A stretch of DNA of 64,000 nt from Massilia sp. Bi118. Lineage in GTDB: Bacteria > Pseudomonadota > Gammaproteobacteria > Burkholderiales > Burkholderiaceae_D. Each line of letters starts with the position of its first letter. The first letter of the stretch is position 1. The notes under the pieces are model-generated. The model saw nothing but the letters and a program-made list of their open reading frames with translations. It was not told where the DNA came from and ran no database searches. The position numbers were made by a program, and so were the translations under genes. Positions 48,689 through 60,207 of the stretch are shown one piece after another. The DNA lies in NCBI RefSeq assembly GCF_918697865.1, contig NZ_CAKKMV010000003.1:372001-436000 (forward strand), in the 5' to 3' direction.

Positions 48689-48769
48689 CGTCATTCCCGC
48701 GGAAGCGGGAATCCATACGTCGCGTGCAACATCACCTCAGTATGGATCCCCGCTTTCGCGAGGATGACG
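48689..48769. repeat. REP-like inverted pair, second type
   Basis: CGTCATTCCCGCGGAAGCGG at the left and CCGCTTTCGCGAGGATGACG at the right are inverted, with inner ATCCATAC / GTATGGAT. It differs from the CGTCGT type at 31665 and 33598. It lies in the spacer between apbC and the RlmN-like gene. Confidence 0.82.
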
Positions 48770-48779
48770 GTTCGGCCAA

Positions 48780-49868
48780 TCAGTCGTTCTTGACGACGAT
48801 AGTCGGAAACTTGGCACTCATATCCTTCGCCTTCTCCGCCACCTTCACCGCCACCTTGCGCGCAATCGCCTTATAAATATTGGCCACGGCGCCATCCGGC
48901 TCCGCCACCACGGTCGGCGTGCCCGAATCCGCCTGCTCGCGAATCGACAGCTGCAGCGGCAGACGTCCCAGGAAATCGACGCCGAAGTCGGCGCACATCT
49001 TTTCGCCGCCGCCTTCGCCGAAGATCGCCTCGTGATGGCCGCAGTTCGAGCAGATGTGCATGCTCATGTTCTCGACCACGCCGAGGATCGGAATTCCGAC
49101 CTTCTCGAACATTTTCAAACCTTTGCGCGCATCCAGCAGGGCGATGTCCTGCGGGGTGGTGACGATCACGGCGCCCGTGACCGGCACTTTCTGCGACAGG
49201 GTCAGCTGGATGTCGCCGGTGCCCGGGGGCATGTCGACGATCAGGTAGTCCAGCTCGCGCCAGTTGGTCTGCTCCAGCAGCTGCTGCAGGGCCTGGGTGA
49301 CCATCGGGCCGCGCCAGACCATGGGCTCGTCCGGATCGATGAGGAAACCGATCGAAGACACCTGCACGCCGTGGTTCTCCAGCGGCTCCATGGTCTTGCC
49401 GTCCAGGCTTTGCGGGCGGCCATTGATGCCCAACATGGTTGGCTGCGAAGGGCCGTAGATGTCGGCATCCAGCACGCCGACGCTGGCGCCCTCGGCGGCC
49501 AGGGCCAGCGCCAGGTTGACGGCGGTGGTCGACTTGCCGACGCCGCCCTTGCCCGAGGCGACCGCGATGATGTTCTTCACGTTCGGCATCACCTTCAGGC
49601 CACGCTGCACGGTGTGCGAGATGATCTTCGAGCTGACGTTGACGCTGACATTCTGCACGCCCGGCAGCTGGCGCAGCGCCTCGATGACGGCGTTGCGGAC
49701 CAGGCCGACCTGGCTCTTGCCCGGGTAGCCGAGTTCGATGTCGAGGGAGACATTGCCGCCGTCGAGCTGGATATTCTTGACGGAACGGGTGCTGACGTAA
49801 TCTTTATTGGTATTCGGGTCGATGACGGCGGCCAGTGCGGCTTTGACGTCTTCTGCAGTGATGCTCAT
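48780..49868 (-). CDS. apbC: Iron-sulfur cluster carrier ATPase ApbC (Mrp)
   Basis: 362 residues. An N-terminal DUF59/MIP18 domain (about 1-85) precedes the P-loop ATPase. The deviant Walker A SGKGGVGKST is at 105-114, LDADIYGPSQPTML and DMPPGTGD follow, and the CxxC in MHICSNCG (about 276) binds the cluster. It delivers [4Fe-4S] clusters to apo-proteins, for example radical SAM enzymes such as the RlmN-like neighbour. It is divergent from metG with a 150-base gap. Confidence 0.95.
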   Translation of the reverse strand: MSITAEDVKAALAAVIDPNTNKDYVSTRSVKNIQLDGGNVSLDIELGYPGKSQVGLVRNAVIEALRQLPGVQNVSVNVSSKIISHTVQRGLKVMPNVKNIIAVASGKGGVGKSTTAVNLALALAAEGASVGVLDADIYGPSQPTMLGINGRPQSLDGKTMEPLENHGVQVSSIGFLIDPDEPMVWRGPMVTQALQQLLEQTNWRELDYLIVDMPPGTGDIQLTLSQKVPVTGAVIVTTPQDIALLDARKGLKMFEKVGIPILGVVENMSMHICSNCGHHEAIFGEGGGEKMCADFGVDFLGRLPLQLSIREQADSGTPTVVAEPDGAVANIYKAIARKVAVKVAEKAKDMSAKFPTIVVKND

Positions 49869-50018
49869 GGAATTCTCCGGATGTGATGCGCAAGAGTTTA
49901 GCGTAAATCAGGGCAACGACGCTTGTACAAGTGGCAAAGTGCATGATTACCCCCTGCGCGTTCAGGGTCATCCGCTGGTAAAATGCCTTTTTTCATATAA
50001 CGTCCCCTTTCTCCGACC

Positions 50019-52187
50019 ATGACACGCAAGCTGTTCGTCACCACCGCCCTGCCCTACGCCAACGCCGCCTTCCACATCGGCCACATGATGGAATACATCC
50101 AGGCCGACATCTGGGTCCGCTTCCAGCGAATGCAGAAGGACGATGGCCAACAGCGCACGGTGCACTTCGTCGGCGCCGACGATACCCACGGCACCCCGAT
50201 CATGATCGCCGCCGAGAAGGAAGGCGTGACGCCGCAGGAATTCGTGGCCCGCATCGCCGCCGGCCGCGCCCAGTACCTGGACGGCTTCCACATCGCCTTC
50301 GACAACTGGTATTCGACCGATTCGCCGGAAAACGTCGAGCTGTCGCAGGGCATCTACTGCAAACTGCGTGATGCCGGCCTCATCTATACCAAGACCGTCG
50401 ACCGTTTCTACGACCCGACCAAGGGCATGTTCCTGGCCGACCGCAACATCAAGGGCGAGTGCCCGGTCTGCCACGCCAAGGACCAGTACGGCGACAACTG
50501 CGAAGTCTGCGGCGCCGCCTACCAGCCGACCGAACTGATCAATCCGTACTCGGTGTTCACCGGCTCGACCCCGATCCTGAAGCCGTCCGAGCAGTACTTC
50601 TTCAAGCTGTCCGACCCGCGCTGCTTCCAGTTCCTCAAGGAGTGGCTGAACACCCCGGGCCGCCTGCAGCCGGAAATGGTCAATAAAGTGTCCGAGTGGC
50701 TGGGCGAGAACGGCGAAAAGCTGGCCGACTGGGACATCTCCCGCGACGCGCCCTACTTCGGCATCCCGATTCCCGATGCGCCGGGCAAGTTCTTCTACGT
50801 CTGGCTGGACGCGCCGGTCGGCTACCTGGCCTCGCTGAAGAATTACTTCGAAAAGAAAGGCCTCGACTACGAAGCCTTCCTGAACGATCCGGCCGCCGAG
50901 CAGGTCCACTTCATCGGCAAGGACATCGTCTCCTTCCACCTGCTGTTCTGGCCGGCGATGCTGAATTTCTCGCAGCACCCGGTCATCGACAAGCTGAAGG
51001 TCAATGTCCACGGCCACCTGACCGTGAACAACGAAAAGATGTCGAAGTCGCGCGGCACCGGCATTTCGCCGCTGCGCTACCTGGAACTGAAGATGAATCC
51101 GGAGTGGCTGCGCTACTACCTGGCATTCAAGCTGAACAGCAAGGTCGAAGACCTGGACTTCACCGGCGAAGACTTCGTCGCCCGCGTGAACAGCGACCTG
51201 ATCGGCAAGTACGTGAACATCGCCAGCCGCTGCGCCGGCTTCATCGCCAAGAAGTTCGACGGCAAGCTGGCCGCTTCGCTGTCCGATAACGCCCAGCAGT
51301 GGATTGCCCGCGCCCTGAACGGCGAACACGGCGAGCGCCAGGCGACGATTGCCGCCAGCTACGAAGCGCGCGAGTTCGGCAAGGCGCTGCGCGAAATCAT
51401 GGCCATCGCCGACGTGGCCAACCAGTACGTCGACGAAAACAAGCCCTGGCTGCTGGCCAAGGATGAATCCAGGGTCGAAGAGCTGCACGAAGTCTGCACC
51501 ACCGCCCTGATCCTGTTCCGCCAGCTGAGCATCATGATGTCGCCGGTGCTGCCGCACGTTGCCGCGCGCGTGCAGGAATTCCTGGGCGATGCCGCCTTCA
51601 CTTGGGAAGACACCCAGGGCGAGAAGGTCTACAACAGCATGCTGGGCCGCACCATCGGCGCCTACAGCCACCTGATGCAGCGCGTGGACGCGAAGATGGT
51701 CGAGGACCTGTTCGACAAGCCGGGCGTCGCTACGCCTGCCGTTGCCGCTCCGGCAGCAGCCCCGGCCGCTGCCGAAAAGCCAGCCGCAGCGGCCCCCGCA
51801 GCCGACCTGCCGGCAGCCGAAGCCGGCGATATCGAAGAACTGGCCCCGGAAATCTCGATCGACGACTTCACCAGGATCGATCTGCGCGTGGCGAAAATCG
51901 TCAATTGTGAGCACGTCGAAGGTTCGAGCAAGCTGCTGCGCCTCACGCTCGACCTGGGTGAAGGCCGCTACCGTAATGTCTTCTCGGGCATCAAGTCGGC
52001 CTACCAGCCAGAGCAATTGATCGGCAAGCTGACCGTGATGGTCGCCAACCTGGCGCCGCGCAAGATGAAGTTCGGTATCTCGGAAGGGATGGTGCTGTGC
52101 GCTTCGGCCAAGGATGAGAAGGCCGATCCGGGCCTGTATGTGCTGGAGCCGGTGTCGGGTGCCAAGCCTGGCATGCGTATTCGTTAA
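50019..52187 (+). CDS. metG: Methionyl-tRNA synthetase
   Basis: 722 residues, the long form with a C-terminal dimerisation domain. HIGH is HIGHMM (19-22), the zinc knuckle is [18 protein letters not shown] (about 148-165) and KMSKS is NEKMSKSRG (about 341). An Ala/Pro linker (about 568-605) joins the Trbp111-like tRNA-binding domain ([20 protein letters not shown]). The gene is divergent from apbC. Confidence 0.97.
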   Translation: MTRKLFVTTALPYANAAFHIGHMMEYIQADIWVRFQRMQKDDGQQRTVHFVGADDTHGTPIMIAAEKEGVTPQEFVARIAAGRAQYLDGFHIAFDNWYSTDSPENVELSQGIYCKLRDAGLIYTKTVDRFYDPTKGMFLADRNIKGECPVCHAKDQYGDNCEVCGAAYQPTELINPYSVFTGSTPILKPSEQYFFKLSDPRCFQFLKEWLNTPGRLQPEMVNKVSEWLGENGEKLADWDISRDAPYFGIPIPDAPGKFFYVWLDAPVGYLASLKNYFEKKGLDYEAFLNDPAAEQVHFIGKDIVSFHLLFWPAMLNFSQHPVIDKLKVNVHGHLTVNNEKMSKSRGTGISPLRYLELKMNPEWLRYYLAFKLNSKVEDLDFTGEDFVARVNSDLIGKYVNIASRCAGFIAKKFDGKLAASLSDNAQQWIARALNGEHGERQATIAASYEAREFGKALREIMAIADVANQYVDENKPWLLAKDESRVEELHEVCTTALILFRQLSIMMSPVLPHVAARVQEFLGDAAFTWEDTQGEKVYNSMLGRTIGAYSHLMQRVDAKMVEDLFDKPGVATPAVAAPAAAPAAAEKPAAAAPAADLPAAEAGDIEELAPEISIDDFTRIDLRVAKIVNCEHVEGSSKLLRLTLDLGEGRYRNVFSGIKSAYQPEQLIGKLTVMVANLAPRKMKFGISEGMVLCASAKDEKADPGLYVLEPVSGAKPGMRIR

Positions 52188-52194
52188 TCGACTA

Positions 52195-52223
52195 TTAATC
52201 TGGGCGCAGCGCTGGCATATAAT
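52195..52223 (+). promoter_or_regulatory. Candidate promoter before the FabMG-type gene
   Basis: TATAAT (52218-52223) is a perfect -10. A TTAATC (52195-52200) 17 bases upstream is a weak -35. Its presence right after the metG stop suggests that the next gene is transcribed independently. Confidence 0.5.
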
Positions 52224-52259
52224 GCGCTGTTTCTTACTTTTGAGTGGTAGAAAAATAAA

Positions 52260-53576
52260 ATGACCGAATACAAAGCCCTTCGACACATCCCGCAAGCGAA
52301 CCTGTTCCGCCAAGGCGACGTCTTCGTGCTGTTCGGCGAGCTGTTCGGCCGTGGCTACGCGAACGGCCTGATCGACGAAGCGCGCAAGGCCGGCATGACC
52401 ATCGTGGGCATCACCGTGGGCCGCCGCAACGACGACGGCACCCTGCGCGCCCTGACGGCGGAAGAGCATGCGGAAGCGGAAGACAAGCTGGGCGGCCGCA
52501 TCATCAATGTGCCGCTGATGGCCGGTTTCGACATGGATGCACCGGCGGGCGAACAGAACCCGACCGAGATGCTGTCCGGCATTACCCTCAAGAGCTGGCA
52601 GGAAGACAAGCTGGACTGGGACAAGATCGAACTCTGCCGCCAGGCCGGCGTGGCCCGCTTCACGGAATCGGCCCGCCAGTCGATGGCCGAGATCGACAAG
52701 CTGATCCCGGACGGCGCCAACGTCTTCTTCGCTCACACCATGGCCGGCGGCATTCCGCGCATCAAGGCTTTCCTGGCCATTGCCAACCGCATCTACAAAG
52801 GCCGCGGCGACCGCTTTATGTCCTCGCGCGCCCTGCTGGACAGCGACCTGGGCAAGCTGATCCTGATGAACTTCGACGAAGTCTCGGCGAATACGCTGAA
52901 GTACCTGATCGACGCATCGAGCTCGATCCGCGCCCGCGTCGAGTCGAAGGGCGGCCAGGTCCGCTACACCGCCTACGGCTACCACGGCACCGAAGTGCTG
53001 ATCGGCGACGAATACAAATGGCAGACCTACACCAACTACACCCAGGGCTACGCCAAGATGCGCCTGGAGTCGATCGCAGAAGCCGCCTGGAAACAGGGCG
53101 TGGCCGCGACCGTGTTCAACTGCCCGGAAATCCGCACCAATTCGTCGGACATCTTCGTCGGCGTGGAACTGTCGCTGTTCCCGCTGCTGACCGCACTCAA
53201 GAAGGAAGGCGGCGGCGCATGGGCCCAGCAGCAGTGGGATGCCTGCCAGGCCCTGCTGAACGAGGGCGAGACGGTGCAGGGCATCCTGGACAAGCTGGAA
53301 AGCTATCTGCAGACCGAGACCAGCGCCGGCTTCCGCAACTTCGAAGCCTGGCCGATGGACAACTCGCCGGAGCTGGCCGACCTCATGATCGGCACCTCGG
53401 ATGAAATCACTTCGCTGCACCAGGACAAGAAGGCCTTGATCACCGACCACCTGTCCTCGCTGGTGCTGGAAGGCACCGGCCCGCTGATGTTCCACGGCGC
53501 GGCCGAGAAGATTGCGCCGGTGCTGTGGCTCAACCACGACATCATCGCCCGCCAGCTGAACGCGCTGCACAAGTAA
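52260..53576 (+). CDS. FabMG-family enoyl-ACP reductase-like protein (tentative)
   Basis: 438 residues. The N-terminus has a Rossmann-like FVLFGELFGRGYANGLIDEA (about 22-41) followed by TIVGITVGRRNDDGT. Other recognisable parts are ARVESKGGQVRYTAYGYHGTE and FNCPEIRTNSSDIFVG. From memory this pattern belongs to a family named FabMG after a metagenomic enoyl-ACP reductase, but it is distant from FabI/FabV/FabK and I cannot confirm the reaction. No fabI was seen in the fab cluster here, so a role in fatty acid synthesis is possible. A TATAAT-containing promoter lies just upstream. Confidence 0.45.
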   Translation: MTEYKALRHIPQANLFRQGDVFVLFGELFGRGYANGLIDEARKAGMTIVGITVGRRNDDGTLRALTAEEHAEAEDKLGGRIINVPLMAGFDMDAPAGEQNPTEMLSGITLKSWQEDKLDWDKIELCRQAGVARFTESARQSMAEIDKLIPDGANVFFAHTMAGGIPRIKAFLAIANRIYKGRGDRFMSSRALLDSDLGKLILMNFDEVSANTLKYLIDASSSIRARVESKGGQVRYTAYGYHGTEVLIGDEYKWQTYTNYTQGYAKMRLESIAEAAWKQGVAATVFNCPEIRTNSSDIFVGVELSLFPLLTALKKEGGGAWAQQQWDACQALLNEGETVQGILDKLESYLQTETSAGFRNFEAWPMDNSPELADLMIGTSDEITSLHQDKKALITDHLSSLVLEGTGPLMFHGAAEKIAPVLWLNHDIIARQLNALHK

Positions 53577-53623
53577 GCGTTAGAATTTCAGGTTTGCACC
53601 TATTCCTTTAAGTAAAGAGCACC

Positions 53624-53833
53624 ATGGGCCTGTTCACGAAACACTCGAATTACGAATCCGACCACACCAAGTTCATCAAGGACCTGAAAGAGAAAACCCC
53701 GGGCATGGACCAGCGCCAGGTGGAAGGCCGTTCCCTGCTGTGGGACAAGTCGCCGCTGTCGCTGGACGAGCAGCGCCGCATCGCCGAATCGCGCCTGCGC
53801 CAGCAGGCTTATCCGTACCAGACCAAGGTCTGA
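53624..53833 (+). CDS. DUF3460 family protein
   Basis: 69 residues, charged. The core YESDHTKFIKDLKEKTPGMD...GRSLLWDKSP is the DUF3460 signature, found in betaproteobacteria. Function is unknown. It is conserved just before scpA, which is 28 bases downstream here, so the two are likely cotranscribed. Confidence 0.88.
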   Translation: MGLFTKHSNYESDHTKFIKDLKEKTPGMDQRQVEGRSLLWDKSPLSLDEQRRIAESRLRQQAYPYQTKV

Positions 53834-53861
53834 GCAAAGCAGGCGGCAGAGGCTGACGACG

Positions 53862-55605
<1,744 letters not shown>

Positions 55606-55731
55606 GCTCAACTAAGCCACACTACTTTCTTTTTTGAAATTGTCTTGTAGATATTGGCAACTTGCTTTGCTAGAATCTACCGGGCAAGCCTTTTTACCCA
55701 AATCACGTAAAAAGATTCAAGGAGTAGTATT

Positions 55732-56487
55732 TTGACCGACCTGGCCACGACGCAGATCCGGAAGGGTGTGCCCAAGATGTCCGACGCCGTTGCCCGCATT
55801 CCGGCGAATGCGGCTTCGCACACCATGACCGATGCCTTCCAGATCTTCGACACCTTGTCGACCCTGGCGCAGACCGGCGAGGCCATCACCGTCTACCCGA
55901 TGGGCCAGGACTTCGTGATGGCGCGCATCGATGCCGTCGATCCGGATCGCCGTTCCTTCCGGCTCGAACTGGCCTATGACGTCCTCCTCGCCGAAGGCAA
56001 GACCGTGTTCGCCGCCTCGCTGGGCGGCAACGCCAAGATCCAGTTCGAGCTCGACGCCAACTGGAGCATCGTGCCGGACCGCGTCCAGGTCGTCGAGCTG
56101 CCGCTGCCGGAGGTCTGCCAGGTCCTGAACCGCCGCGCGGAGGCGCGCCTGGAATCCCCACTGGGCGGCAGCTACGGCGCCCGCTTCAGCCTGCTCGGGA
56201 AGCCCTTCGAACTGCCGCTGTATGATTTTTCGCTGAGCGGCGTCGGCCTGCGCGCCACAGTGGACCAGTCCTACGAGTTCTATGTCGGCAAGAAGATCGA
56301 AGGCGTGGAACTGGAGCTGGGACCGTCGCTGACGATCACCGCCGACCTCGAAGTGCGCCTGCTGCGGCCCTTCCACACCTTCCTTCTCGGGAAGCAGGTG
56401 CAGGTCGGGTGCCGGATTTCGAATATTTCGATGCAGATGAAGCAGCGGCTGGAGCGCGCCGTCAGCAAGGTGCAGATGAAGCGCTGA
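55732..56487 (+). CDS. YcgR-type flagellar brake with PilZ domain
   Basis: 251 residues. An N-terminal YcgR domain (about 30-125) is followed by a PilZ domain (about 128-240). The c-di-GMP-binding motif is NRRAEARLESP (RxxxR, about 130) with the later DFSLSGVGL (D/NxSxxG, about 165). YcgR slows the flagellar motor when c-di-GMP is high. The start is a TTG, supported by AAGGAG eight bases upstream. It is not in the chemotaxis operon but lies within 10 kb of it. Confidence 0.85.
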   Translation: MTDLATTQIRKGVPKMSDAVARIPANAASHTMTDAFQIFDTLSTLAQTGEAITVYPMGQDFVMARIDAVDPDRRSFRLELAYDVLLAEGKTVFAASLGGNAKIQFELDANWSIVPDRVQVVELPLPEVCQVLNRRAEARLESPLGGSYGARFSLLGKPFELPLYDFSLSGVGLRATVDQSYEFYVGKKIEGVELELGPSLTITADLEVRLLRPFHTFLLGKQVQVGCRISNISMQMKQRLERAVSKVQMKR

Positions 56488-57877
56488 GTTTTTCGAACGG
56501 CTCGGGCCGCCGCGCAAGCAGCTGCGACAGCCGTTGAAGACCGGCCTGCAAGCGACCACGGTCCTGGATGCTGCCCAAGGAGATCCGGATTGCATTCACG
56601 GCGCCGCTGCTGGTGGCGAATGCCTCGGCCGGCGTGACTGCGATGCCCTCGAGATCGGCTGCACGCGCGAGCTGCGGGGCGGTCCAGTACGCCGGCAACG
56701 CGAGCCATACATGCAGCCCGTCATTCGAGCCGTTGTACCGCCCCGCCAGAATATCTCGCGCCATCCGCTGCCGCAGGCGCGCCTCCTTGCGTACGCCTGC
56801 CAGTAATCCCTCGGCCGAACCGTCGAGGATCCACTGCGTGGCGAGTGCGGCGCTCAAGGGCGCGGCTATCAGCGCAAACGACCGGAGCGCGACCAGGAAG
56901 CGTTCGCGTTCGCGCGGGTCGCGTAGGAGCACGAAGGCGACCCGCAAGCCGGGCGTCAGGCATTTCGACAGGGTCGAGATGTAGACCACCTGTTCCGGGG
57001 CAAACCTGGCAATGGGCGGCGGCGGGGCATCGGCAAGCAGCCAGTAGGGATCGTCCTCGACGATGCGCACATTGCAGCGCTTCGCGATGCCGGCGAGCTC
57101 CTTGCGCCGCCGTTCCGGCATGGTGCCGGCGGTCGGATTCTGCAAGGTCGGATTGAGGTAGACCAGCCCGGGCCTGTGCCGGCGGCAGGCCTCCTCGAGC
57201 ATCCCGGGCAGCATCCCGTGTTTGTCCGTCTCCACCGCAACGAGGCGCCGGCCGAATTGGGCCGCTGCCGCGCGCAGGCCGGGATAAGTCATGGGCTCCG
57301 CCAGAATCACGTCGCCGGGCGCCGTCAGCGCGAGCATCAAGGCGGCGATCGCGGCTTGCGCGCCCGGACAGACAAGTAGTTGCGCGGCATCCAGCTTTCC
57401 AAACATCGGCGCCAGCCACTCGGCGCCTGCCTGACGGTCGGTGTCGCTGCCCCCGCCCAGGTGATAAGTCATCAGCGAGGCATTGTCTGCCCTCATCAGT
57501 ACCTGCGACAAACCTTGTTTCAGCATGTCGTCGAAGTCCACGCCGTCCGGCGGTGGCGGAGTATTCATGCTCAGGTCGAGGACAGCGGTCAATTCGGCTT
57601 TCGGCGCCGCGACATAGGTGCCTCGAGCGCCGCGGCCCTCCAGCAAGTTGCGGCGCCTGGCTTCGTCGTAGGCGCGCGTGATCGTCGTCAGGTCGACGTC
57701 CAACTGCGCCGCCAACTGACGCTGCGGAGGCAGACGGTCGCCCGGTTTCAGCGATCCGTCCGCCACCGCCGCCTGCAAGGCATCCGCAATCTGCAAGAAG
57801 CGAGGCCCTTTGTTCCTGGCCAATCGCGGCAACCAGATGGGCAACAGATCATCTTGTATGGTTCTCAACTGGGACAT
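56462..57877 (-). CDS. MocR-type GntR/aminotransferase regulator
   Basis: 471-codon reading frame (about 470 residues). The N-terminal GntR winged helix is LQIADALQAAVADGSLKPGDRLPPQRQLAAQLDVD (about 29-63). The C-terminal domain is a PLP aminotransferase fold: LNPTLQNPTAGTMP, IVEDDPYWLL and the PLP lysine in YISTLSKCLTPGLRV (about 308). Such regulators sense amino acids or PLP. Its stop overlaps the end of the YcgR-type gene by 26 bases (convergent). It is divergent from a small membrane gene. Confidence 0.9.
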   Translation of the reverse strand: MSQLRTIQDDLLPIWLPRLARNKGPRFLQIADALQAAVADGSLKPGDRLPPQRQLAAQLDVDLTTITRAYDEARRRNLLEGRGARGTYVAAPKAELTAVLDLSMNTPPPPDGVDFDDMLKQGLSQVLMRADNASLMTYHLGGGSDTDRQAGAEWLAPMFGKLDAAQLLVCPGAQAAIAALMLALTAPGDVILAEPMTYPGLRAAAAQFGRRLVAVETDKHGMLPGMLEEACRRHRPGLVYLNPTLQNPTAGTMPERRRKELAGIAKRCNVRIVEDDPYWLLADAPPPPIARFAPEQVVYISTLSKCLTPGLRVAFVLLRDPRERERFLVALRSFALIAAPLSAALATQWILDGSAEGLLAGVRKEARLRQRMARDILAGRYNGSNDGLHVWLALPAYWTAPQLARAADLEGIAVTPAEAFATSSGAVNAIRISLGSIQDRGRLQAGLQRLSQLLARRPEPFEKLSASSAPC

Positions 57878-57994
57878 TTTGTCTCGATGTATGGATATTG
57901 CTTCTAGGTAGAATGCCTCAGAAGCTGCAGCAACACCATCCTTGCATGGCAGTCGCCTGGTTTTTCTCCTCACTCATCTGCATTCGGCAAATTC

Positions 57995-58213
57995 ATGGAC
58001 TGGATCCCTGTAGTCTTCGTTACCTTCAAGGCACTCGTGCTAGGCACGGGCATGTTCTTCGCTATCAAGTGGCATTACGACCAGGAGATGAAGAAGGGGA
58101 AGGAGAAGCGCGCGGTCCTGGGCGCTGCCGGCAAGCTGGCCGCGGTCTTCGTGCTGGCGCTGCTGGGCGTGGGGCTCCTGACCTATGCCCTTGTCTGGAT
58201 GCTTGGGATGTAA
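57995..58213 (+). CDS. Small two-helix membrane protein
   Basis: 72 residues with two hydrophobic helices (about 3-24 and 48-70) separated by a basic loop (DQEMKKGKEKR). No family is recognised. It is divergent from the MocR-type regulator with a 117-base gap, so it may be a regulator target. Confidence 0.55.
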   Translation: MDWIPVVFVTFKALVLGTGMFFAIKWHYDQEMKKGKEKRAVLGAAGKLAAVFVLALLGVGLLTYALVWMLGM

Positions 58214-58244
58214 GCGTGGGGAAGTAAGCGCGCCAGTCCCAAAA

Positions 58245-58279
58245 CAAAAGGCCAGTCGATTCAGCTGACTGGCCTTTTG
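58245..58279. terminator. Bidirectional terminator
   Basis: AAAAGGCCAGTC (58246-58257) and GACTGGCCTTTT (58267-58278) form a perfect 12-bp stem. It serves the small membrane gene and the convergent chemotaxis operon. Confidence 0.92.
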
Positions 58280-58303
58280 TTCGCTGCTACCTCAACCGGG
58301 TAG

Positions 58304-59512
58304 TCAGGTCGTCACATTCTGCGCCCAGGCAAGCGCACTCAAATGCGCCTTGTTCACGTCAAGCGGGCTGATATCCAGCGACGCCGCCATCGACGCCACC
58401 AGCTGCGAATTCAGCTCGCAAGCCTCGGCCAGCGCCAGGTAAGGCCCATAGACCCCGCCCCGCGTCAGCAGCGCGCGCACCACCTCGTCCGGCAGCTGGA
58501 TGGTGTCCAGCACTTCCTTCATCGGCAGGCCCAGCAGGCGGTCCAGCAGCGAGAACATGCCGGCCACGAACAGGTATTCGCCTTCGGCGCGCGGCAGGAA
58601 TTTCTGGCCCAGCAGTTCGCACAGGCGGGCGCGCACGACCGCGGTTTCCATCAGCACCGGCGAGTAGCCGCTCGAGCTGGCGGTGGCCAGCAGCAGCACC
58701 AGCCAGCGGTACAGCGGCGCGTAGCCGAGCATGGCGATCGCCTGGCGCAGCGACTCGATCTGGCGGCCGGCGCCGAAGCCGGCGGAATTGATGAAGCGCA
58801 GGAGCTTGTAGATCAGCGCCGGGTCGCGCTTGAGCACGGCCTCGATCTTGGGCACGTCCTCGTTGTTCTGCACCATCTGCATCAGCTGCAGGATGATGGC
58901 CTGGGCCGGGTTCATGCCCTTGGTATTGCCGCCGTCGCGCGGGGTCAGGTGCAGCTTGCCGACGAAGGCGTCCAGGCCGAGCGCGGCGCAGGCGTCGAAG
59001 TCGGCCCAGGTGGCCACCGGCCGGCCCACCATGCGCAGGGTCGAGGCCTTGGCCGCGGCATAGGTGCGGGCCTGGGTGGCGACGTCGGCGCCGGTGAAGC
59101 GCACTTCGGCGTAGGAGGCGACGGGGGACAGGTTCTTGCCCAGCAGGTCCAGGTTGGCGCCGCGCAGGGAGATGCCGACGCCGCCGGCGCGCAGGGCCTG
59201 CACGGCGGCGCGGGTGTCGTTGTTCGCGAGTTCGCGGGTGCTCATCGACAGCACGGTGCGCTCCGGCGGCAGCGCGTGCAGGGCGTCGGTCGAGAGCATG
59301 GCCGGGACGGCGTCGATGAACAGCAGCTTGTCGCGCAGCAGCCAGTTCTGGTCTGCGTCGACCAGGTGCTCGGCGACGAAACCGACCAGCGATTCAAGGT
59401 CGGCCGGGCCCACTTCCCTGCCGTTCTGCTGCTGCCAGCAGAGTTCATAACCAATTACACGCTGCTTGGGATCGAGCAGAGGTTCACGGACGATGAAGTT
59501 GGTCTGATGCAT
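58304..59512 (-). CDS. Degenerate EAL-HDOD protein at the end of the chemotaxis operon
   Basis: 402 residues with the same layout as the protein at 10044-11321. The EAL part (about 1-195) is further decayed: VIGYELCW for EAL, no DD pair and no QGYYF strand, so it should not hydrolyse c-di-GMP. The HDOD part (about 200-400, AIILQLMQMVQNNEDVPKIE onwards) is intact. It follows cheZ on the same strand (61 bases), which suggests a role in chemotaxis or motility signalling. Confidence 0.82.
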   Translation of the reverse strand: MHQTNFIVREPLLDPKQRVIGYELCWQQQNGREVGPADLESLVGFVAEHLVDADQNWLLRDKLLFIDAVPAMLSTDALHALPPERTVLSMSTRELANNDTRAAVQALRAGGVGISLRGANLDLLGKNLSPVASYAEVRFTGADVATQARTYAAAKASTLRMVGRPVATWADFDACAALGLDAFVGKLHLTPRDGGNTKGMNPAQAIILQLMQMVQNNEDVPKIEAVLKRDPALIYKLLRFINSAGFGAGRQIESLRQAIAMLGYAPLYRWLVLLLATASSSGYSPVLMETAVVRARLCELLGQKFLPRAEGEYLFVAGMFSLLDRLLGLPMKEVLDTIQLPDEVVRALLTRGGVYGPYLALAEACELNSQLVASMAASLDISPLDVNKAHLSALAWAQNVTT

Positions 59513-59573
59513 TTGATAACAATCGCCGGTAAAACAGGGGATGATGCGCCGTCCGCTGGCGCATCAGGGGAAC

Positions 59574-60206
59574 TCAGAACCCGAGGCTGTCGAGCAGGTC
59601 GTCGACCTGGCCCTGGTCGGCCACTACTTCGGTATTGCCTTCGGGGTTGATCTGCGGGCCGTTCAGCAGGCTGTTGTCGAACTCGCGCTTGACCTCGGCC
59701 GGCGCGAAATCGACCAGCATCTGCACCAGCTGCTTTTCCAGGTTCTGGGCGATGCCGGTGATACGCTTGATCACCTGGCCGGTCAGATCCTGGAAGTCCT
59801 GGGCCATCATGATGTCCATCAGGTGGCCCTTGGTGGCGCCGACCGCGCTGCGCGATTCGTCCAGCGATGCAATGGTGCGTTCGGCCAGCGCGCGCCACTC
59901 GGCGCTGCCCTCGCCGCTGTCCAGCAGCGACTGCCAGGAAGCCGACAGTTCCACGGCCGAAGCATCGATCCCGTCCTGCAGCGGCGACGCGGCGTCGGTC
60001 GCGTCCAGCACCCGCTTGGCGGCATCTTCCGACAGGCGCGCCACGTAGTCGAGGCGGTCGCGCGCATCCGGGATGTCGCTGGCAGCCTTTTCGATCAGCT
60101 TGTCCAGGCCCAGTCCGCGCAGGCTCTCGTGGAGCGCGCGGGTCATGTGCCCGATCCGGCTCAGGACCTCGTCGTTCGAGCCCGAGTCGGCCGTGTGCTC
60201 AGTCAT
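59574..60206 (-). CDS. cheZ: Chemotaxis phosphatase CheZ
   Basis: 210 residues, a long helical hairpin that dephosphorylates CheY-P. The catalytic motif is AQDFQDLTGQVIKRI (Asp and Gln, about residues 134-148), and the C-terminal CheY-binding peptide DDLLDSLGF is present. Its ATG follows the cheY stop after one base, so the two are coupled. Confidence 0.95.
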   Translation of the reverse strand: MTEHTADSGSNDEVLSRIGHMTRALHESLRGLGLDKLIEKAASDIPDARDRLDYVARLSEDAAKRVLDATDAASPLQDGIDASAVELSASWQSLLDSGEGSAEWRALAERTIASLDESRSAVGATKGHLMDIMMAQDFQDLTGQVIKRITGIAQNLEKQLVQMLVDFAPAEVKREFDNSLLNGPQINPEGNTEVVADQGQVDDLLDSLGF

Positions 60207-60207
60207 T

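Noticed and set aside
49968..53570. A 1200-codon open frame on the minus strand across metG and the FabMG-type gene
   Set aside because: It is antisense to two clear genes; long antisense frames are expected in GC-rich DNA. Its protein has no recognisable motif.
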